Below, piece after piece: positions 60,816 to 64,000 of a stretch of DNA of 64,000 nt. The DNA is taken from positions 1 through 64,000 of the forward strand of contig CAYYJQ010000005.1 in NCBI GenBank assembly GCA_964472295.1, in the 5' to 3' direction. Under the pieces are notes generated by a model, which had not been told where the DNA came from, searched no databases, and saw only the letters and a program-made list of their open reading frames with translations. Each line of letters opens with the position of its first letter. Position 1 is the stretch's first letter. The translations under genes were made by a program, and so were the position numbers. The DNA comes from JAJRZX01 sp964472295. Lineage in GTDB: Bacteria > Desulfobacterota > GWC2-55-46 > JADFVP01.

Positions 60816-61191
60816 AGATTGAGCGGGGAGTGTTGCCACTTTACCAGAGTAAAAATCTATTTTCAAGGTTTTTTGAGAGAAAAAGTTTTTTTAACGCAAC
60901 ATGTTGTTTTATCTTGATTTTTTTAGCCAGGCTCTTTGTTGTTCAGGCTCGCGTGCAGCCCCGGATGTGGCCGCCTGGCTCAAGTCAGGGAGGTTCCCGA
61001 TGGAGTGAAAGGAAGAAAAAACAGGGTTTGTGAACCAGGCTGGAAAACCCCTGGTTTTCATGGTTGGATATGAAGTTCTTCTTTGCCTTAAGTCAGTGTG
61101 AGGCGGGGTGAAAGTGGGGGATTACTCAGGGATTTTTTCTGTAGTTGAGCCGATGGGGCGTTGTCTGCAGGGGCCTCTGTGGGGCTCCCGG
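60816..61191. other. Candidate origin flank: AT-rich stretch and inverted repeats upstream of dnaA
   Basis: Positions 60838-60926 are AT-rich (for example GTTTTTTTAACG and ATGTTGTTTTATC), a possible unwinding element next to the DnaA boxes. An 8-bp inverted repeat AGCCAGGC / GCCTGGCT spans about 60927-60982 and an AACCAGG...CCTGGTT hairpin lies near 61032-61057. I recognise no RNA gene here. Confidence 0.45.
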
Positions 61192-62442
61192 TCAGGGGTA
61201 GAACCCGCGCACCCTTATGGCCTCGGCCACCCTTTTTACGCCGAGTATGGTGGCCGCTGTTCTCATGTCAGTGGAGTTGTCCCTTGAGATGTCCATGACC
61301 TCGCTGAAGGCCTTTGTCATGATATGCTTGAGTTTTCTCTTTATCTCCGAGCCCTTCCAGAGGAGCCTCTGCATTCCCTGGAGCCACTCGAAGTAGGATA
61401 CCACCACTCCGCCGGCGTTTGCGAGGATGTCGGGGATGATTGTCACGCCTCTATTAAGGAGCACGCTCTCGGCCTCTCTGGTAAGAGGGCCGTTTGCGCC
61501 CTCGGCTATGATGCGGGTCTTTATGCCCTCCACGTTGGAGGAGTTTATCTGGCCGCAGATGGCCGCGGGTATAAGGAGGTCGGATTCCTTTGTGAGGAGT
61601 TGGTCATTTGTAAGGTCTTCGGCGTCGCTAAAGCCCTTTAGGGCGCCTGTCTCTTCCTTGTGGCGCGATACGGCGGTCATGTCCAGCCCATTGGCGTTGT
61701 ATATGGCGCCGCGCGAGTCAGAGAGCCCCACAATGACGGCGCCAAGGAGTTGGAGGAGCCTTGCGGCATGGGCGCCCACGTTTCCAAAGCCAAGGACCAT
61801 GGTCCTGAGGCCTTCCACGCAGATTCCCTCTGCCTTCAGTGCCTCGAGTATTGTGATTATGAGTCCTTCGCTGGTGGCGGTCTTTCGTCCCTTGGAGCCG
61901 CCGAGGGATACGGGTTTGCCTGTTACCACCTCTGGCACGGTAAATCCCTTCATCATTGAGAAGGTATCCATTATCCATGCCATGACCTGCTCGTCAGTGT
62001 ACATATCAGGGGCGGGTATGTCTTTTTCAGGGCCTATGAGGGGGAAGAGTTCATAGGTAAAGCGCCTTGTGAGACGTTCCTTCTCGCCCATGGAGAGGGT
62101 CCTTGCGTCGCAGTCCACCCCGCCCTTTGCGCCGCCAAAGGGTATGTCCACTACAGCGCACTTCCATGTCATGAGGGCCGCCAGCGCCGTTACCTCGTCA
62201 AGGGTTATGCCCGGGTGGTAACGGATGCCGCCCTTTCCAGGGCCCCGCGACATGTCGTACTGCACGCGGTAGCCCGAGTAGAAGCTCATGGTGCCGTCGT
62301 CCATCTTAACGGGTATGCTTACGCGGAGCGAGCGTGTGGGGAGGCAGAGGCGTTTGTATATGCCTTCAGGGAGGTTGAGGAACTTGTTGGCCCGTTCAAC
62401 GGCTCCGAGGGCCTCACTGAAGTAGGCTGGTTTTTTGTCCAT
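61192..62442 (-). CDS. gdhA: Glutamate dehydrogenase (Glu/Leu/Phe/Val dehydrogenase family)
   Basis: A 416-residue hexameric-type GDH. The catalytic region has GPGKGGIRYHPG and the lysine-bearing MTWKCAVVDIPFGGAKGGV (about 92-110). The NAD(P) fold has VLGFGNVGAHAARLL (about 216-230). It interconverts glutamate and 2-oxoglutarate + ammonia. Coenzyme preference cannot be decided by eye. The neighbour glnE also concerns nitrogen status, though a repeat-filled gap separates them. Confidence 0.95.
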   Translation of the reverse strand: MDKKPAYFSEALGAVERANKFLNLPEGIYKRLCLPTRSLRVSIPVKMDDGTMSFYSGYRVQYDMSRGPGKGGIRYHPGITLDEVTALAALMTWKCAVVDIPFGGAKGGVDCDARTLSMGEKERLTRRFTYELFPLIGPEKDIPAPDMYTDEQVMAWIMDTFSMMKGFTVPEVVTGKPVSLGGSKGRKTATSEGLIITILEALKAEGICVEGLRTMVLGFGNVGAHAARLLQLLGAVIVGLSDSRGAIYNANGLDMTAVSRHKEETGALKGFSDAEDLTNDQLLTKESDLLIPAAICGQINSSNVEGIKTRIIAEGANGPLTREAESVLLNRGVTIIPDILANAGGVVVSYFEWLQGMQRLLWKGSEIKRKLKHIMTKAFSEVMDISRDNSTDMRTAATILGVKRVAEAIRVRGFYP

Positions 62443-62760
62443 CTCTCGAGCCCCCGGATTCTGAGAAGACGCGAGGCGTCATTGATAAAAATACTATTAA
62501 ATATACGGCTTAATTAAAATTCAAATACGAGGCTTTGTCAAGAAAGGGTTTTTATTGCCAGGGGGCAGAGGCTGCTGGTATTGGTTTTCCTTGATGTAGT
62601 CTCCTGGTGGGCGCAGGCCATTGGAATTGGTTTTCTTTGACGTGGTATCTCAGGGACAGATGCCCTTTCTCAACGAGAGGGTATATAAAACCACGATGTC
62701 ATGCCACGCCATAAAAAAACTTTCTTTTTTCCAAAAGAACGTGGAAGGTTTTAATCCCTT
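62443..62760. repeat. gdhA-glnE gap with decayed palindromes and 120-bp copy
   Basis: This 318-bp gap contains two decayed TTGGTTTTC starts (62580 and 62627), a CAGGCCATTGG fragment and copy 10. The gdhA-proximal 62443-62550 is AT-rich with no clear motif. No gene is seen. Confidence 0.7.
62627..62746 (-). repeat. 120-bp intergenic repeat element, copy 10
   Basis: Minus-orientation copy, 120 bp. On the minus strand TGGCGTGGCATGACAT...CCACGTCA matches copy 5. The closing stem keeps a G-T pair where copy 5 has G-C, which would still pair as RNA. Confidence 0.85.
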
Positions 62761-64000
62761 TTAGTCTTTTCGTCTTTTTGCCTTCTTACTTTTTTCTTCT
62801 GCGAGAGTATTGAGGGTCTTTTTGAAGATTTCCCGCACTCTTGTCCTTGTTTTTTCATAGTCCCTGAGGAGGCCGGCCCCGGGGTCGCTCCCCTTGTATC
62901 CAAGGGAGCGGGCAAGCGGCGAGGCAGAGTCCTTGTCTTTTGGGAGGAAGGTCTCAGGACGGTCGCGCGTTATTCTCTCGGCCATCTCTATTCTTCGGAT
63001 AAAGGCGTAGGCCTTTTCGAGGAAGGCGCTTTCTTTTTGGTCCATGTGCCCGGCCTCTGTAAGGGCGTGGAGCGCGGCAAGGGTCGCTGGCTCGCGGAGT
63101 GCGGGGTTGTCTTTTCCCCACCGGAGCTCAAGGGCCTGGACAAGGAACTCAATATCAGTGAGCCCGCCGCGGCCTGTCTTGAAGTTGTATCTGCGCTTGT
63201 TCTCAGGGGCTATCTCATCTTCCATGCGCTTTCTTATCCTGATGAGGTCTCTTGCCTCTTCAGGGGTAAGGGATTTGCTGAAGATTATCTCCTTGACCTC
63301 TTCAAGGGCCTCAGCGCCGAGTGCCCTGTCTCCTGCCACGCATCGTGCGCGTATAAAGGCCTGGCGTTCCCATAGGGCGGTCTTTTGTCTGTGGTATGTA
63401 ATGAAGGTTCCCCTTGAGACGACGAGGGGTCCCGAGGACCCAGATGGGCGAAGGCGCGTGTCCACGCTGAATAGAGAGCCCTCTCTTGTCTTGATGGTGA
63501 GTGCGCTGATGACGCGTTGCGATAGGCGGACGAAGAAGTCCATTACCAGAGGGTCTACTGGAGGGGCGCTCCGGGTATTGCCGGGATGTCTTGTATCGTA
63601 TATGAAGATAATATCAAGGTCAGAGCCAAAGGTGAGTTCCCCTGAGCCGAGTTTACCAAGGCCTATTACTGCGAAGGAGGCCCCCGGCGGCTCCGGGATT
63701 TTTTTTACGACTTCGTCGCGGGCAAGAGTTATGGCCGTATCAAGGGCCGCTTCGGCAAGGCGGGTCATCTGGTCTGATACCCCGGCTGTGTCCAGTGCCC
63801 CGGCCATATGGTTGAGCCCTATTCTAAGGACCTCGGAGTTTCGGACCCGACGCATGGCGTCGAGGCGCGCTTCAAGGCCTTCACCGGCAACGAGCACCTC
63901 TTTACGGAATTCATTCCTTGTCTCTTCTTCTGTCTTCAGGGGCCTTGCAATGTCACCTGAGAGGAGGAGGTCTATGTCTTCCGGCCTCTCTGTGACGCCG
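62761..64000 (-). CDS. glnE: Glutamine synthetase adenylyltransferase GlnE, 3' part
   Basis: The frame is open from the window edge to the stop at 62761, at least 413 residues of GlnE. The second-half nucleotidyltransferase motif GLGKLGSGELTFGSDLDIIF and RLRPSGSSGPLVVS are present, as is GRGGLTDIEFLVQ. GlnE adds and removes AMP on glutamine synthetase. The nearest internal start (GTG 63897) is not credible because coding sequence such as RPEDIDLLLSGD continues upstream. The N-terminal half lies outside the window. Confidence 0.93.
   Translation of the reverse strand, partial: GVTERPEDIDLLLSGDIARPLKTEEETRNEFRKEVLVAGEGLEARLDAMRRVRNSEVLRIGLNHMAGALDTAGVSDQMTRLAEAALDTAITLARDEVVKKIPEPPGASFAVIGLGKLGSGELTFGSDLDIIFIYDTRHPGNTRSAPPVDPLVMDFFVRLSQRVISALTIKTREGSLFSVDTRLRPSGSSGPLVVSRGTFITYHRQKTALWERQAFIRARCVAGDRALGAEALEEVKEIIFSKSLTPEEARDLIRIRKRMEDEIAPENKRRYNFKTGRGGLTDIEFLVQALELRWGKDNPALREPATLAALHALTEAGHMDQKESAFLEKAYAFIRRIEMAERITRDRPETFLPKDKDSASPLARSLGYKGSDPGAGLLRDYEKTRTRVREIFKKTLNTLAEEKSKKAKRRKD

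Noticed and set aside
60925..61060. Possible SRP RNA or other stable RNA upstream of dnaA
   Set aside because: Inverted repeats are present but the conserved SRP core (GGAAG / AGCAG loop) is absent on both strands, and no other RNA family signature was recognised.
10546..62746. Insertion sequences
   Set aside because: No transposase or integrase reading frame is present; the 120-bp elements are too short to be autonomous.

Overview
This is one contig-scale piece of a diderm, LPS-making bacterial genome. It is probably a metagenome assembly, because one 100-N scaffold gap is present at 36464-36563. By eye it is GC-rich. Nearly all genes lie on the minus strand; the exceptions are a diguanylate cyclase, an RqcH-type NFACT protein and an AddB/AddA-like pair. 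Hallmarks are LPS heptose genes, a radical-SAM heme synthase of the siroheme (Ahb) route, a CobA-HemD fusion, PPDK and RtcB/archease. Together these fit an anaerobic or microaerophilic lineage of the Nitrospirota / former Deltaproteobacteria kind, but I cannot fix the phylum from this window.

Layout (window coordinates). 0-13.6 kb: housekeeping genes (DUF3047, smc, ppdK, bcp, REC-GAF-GGDEF, rpoZ, gmk, yicC, hldA). 13.8-36.3 kb: a long LPS core / outer surface polysaccharide locus. It holds six GT9 heptosyltransferase-family proteins, three GT4 proteins, a CgeB-like glycosyltransferase, two GT2 proteins, a WaaL-like ligase, two paralogous methyltransferases and a polysaccharide deacetylase. 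It also holds a polyprenyl-sugar module (GT2, GT-C, LPG-synthase-like membrane protein), a PAP2 phosphatase and gmhB-waaF-waaC. Many of these genes overlap by 1-4 nt. 36.6-45.9 kb: rqcH, archease-rtcB, then a tetrapyrrole block (coproheme-decarboxylase-like Cld protein, AhbD, HemB, CobA-HemD). 46.3-52.4 kb: AddB/AddA-like helicase-nuclease pair. 52.4-60.8 kb: ZIP transporter, then the origin block dnaA-dnaN-rpmH-rnpA-yidD-yidC-mnmE, all reading the same way. 61.2-64 kb: gdhA and the 3' part of glnE.

The most distinctive feature is the intergenic DNA. Almost every gap is filled by a mosaic of short palindromes and by a repeat family of about 120 bp. Each copy has a hairpin (ACTTTCTTTT...AAAAGAAAGT) at one end, a CAAAGAAAACCAAT motif at the other and a divergent middle. 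I count ten full-length copies of 109-123 bp and twelve shorter derivatives of about 45 bp that lack the middle. No transposase is present in the window. Several apparent ORF starts run into these repeats, and I moved those starts to the first sensible start codon with family or ribosome-binding support.

How the genes work together: hldA, gmhB, waaC/waaF-type GT9 proteins and the glycosyltransferases supply and assemble a heptose-containing core. The GT2/GT-C/flippase-like group would decorate lipid A or core with lipid-linked sugars. CobA-HemD and HemB feed siroheme-derived heme. AhbD and the Cld-family protein are two unrelated enzymes that could both act on the last decarboxylation of coproheme. 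GdhA and GlnE concern ammonium assimilation.
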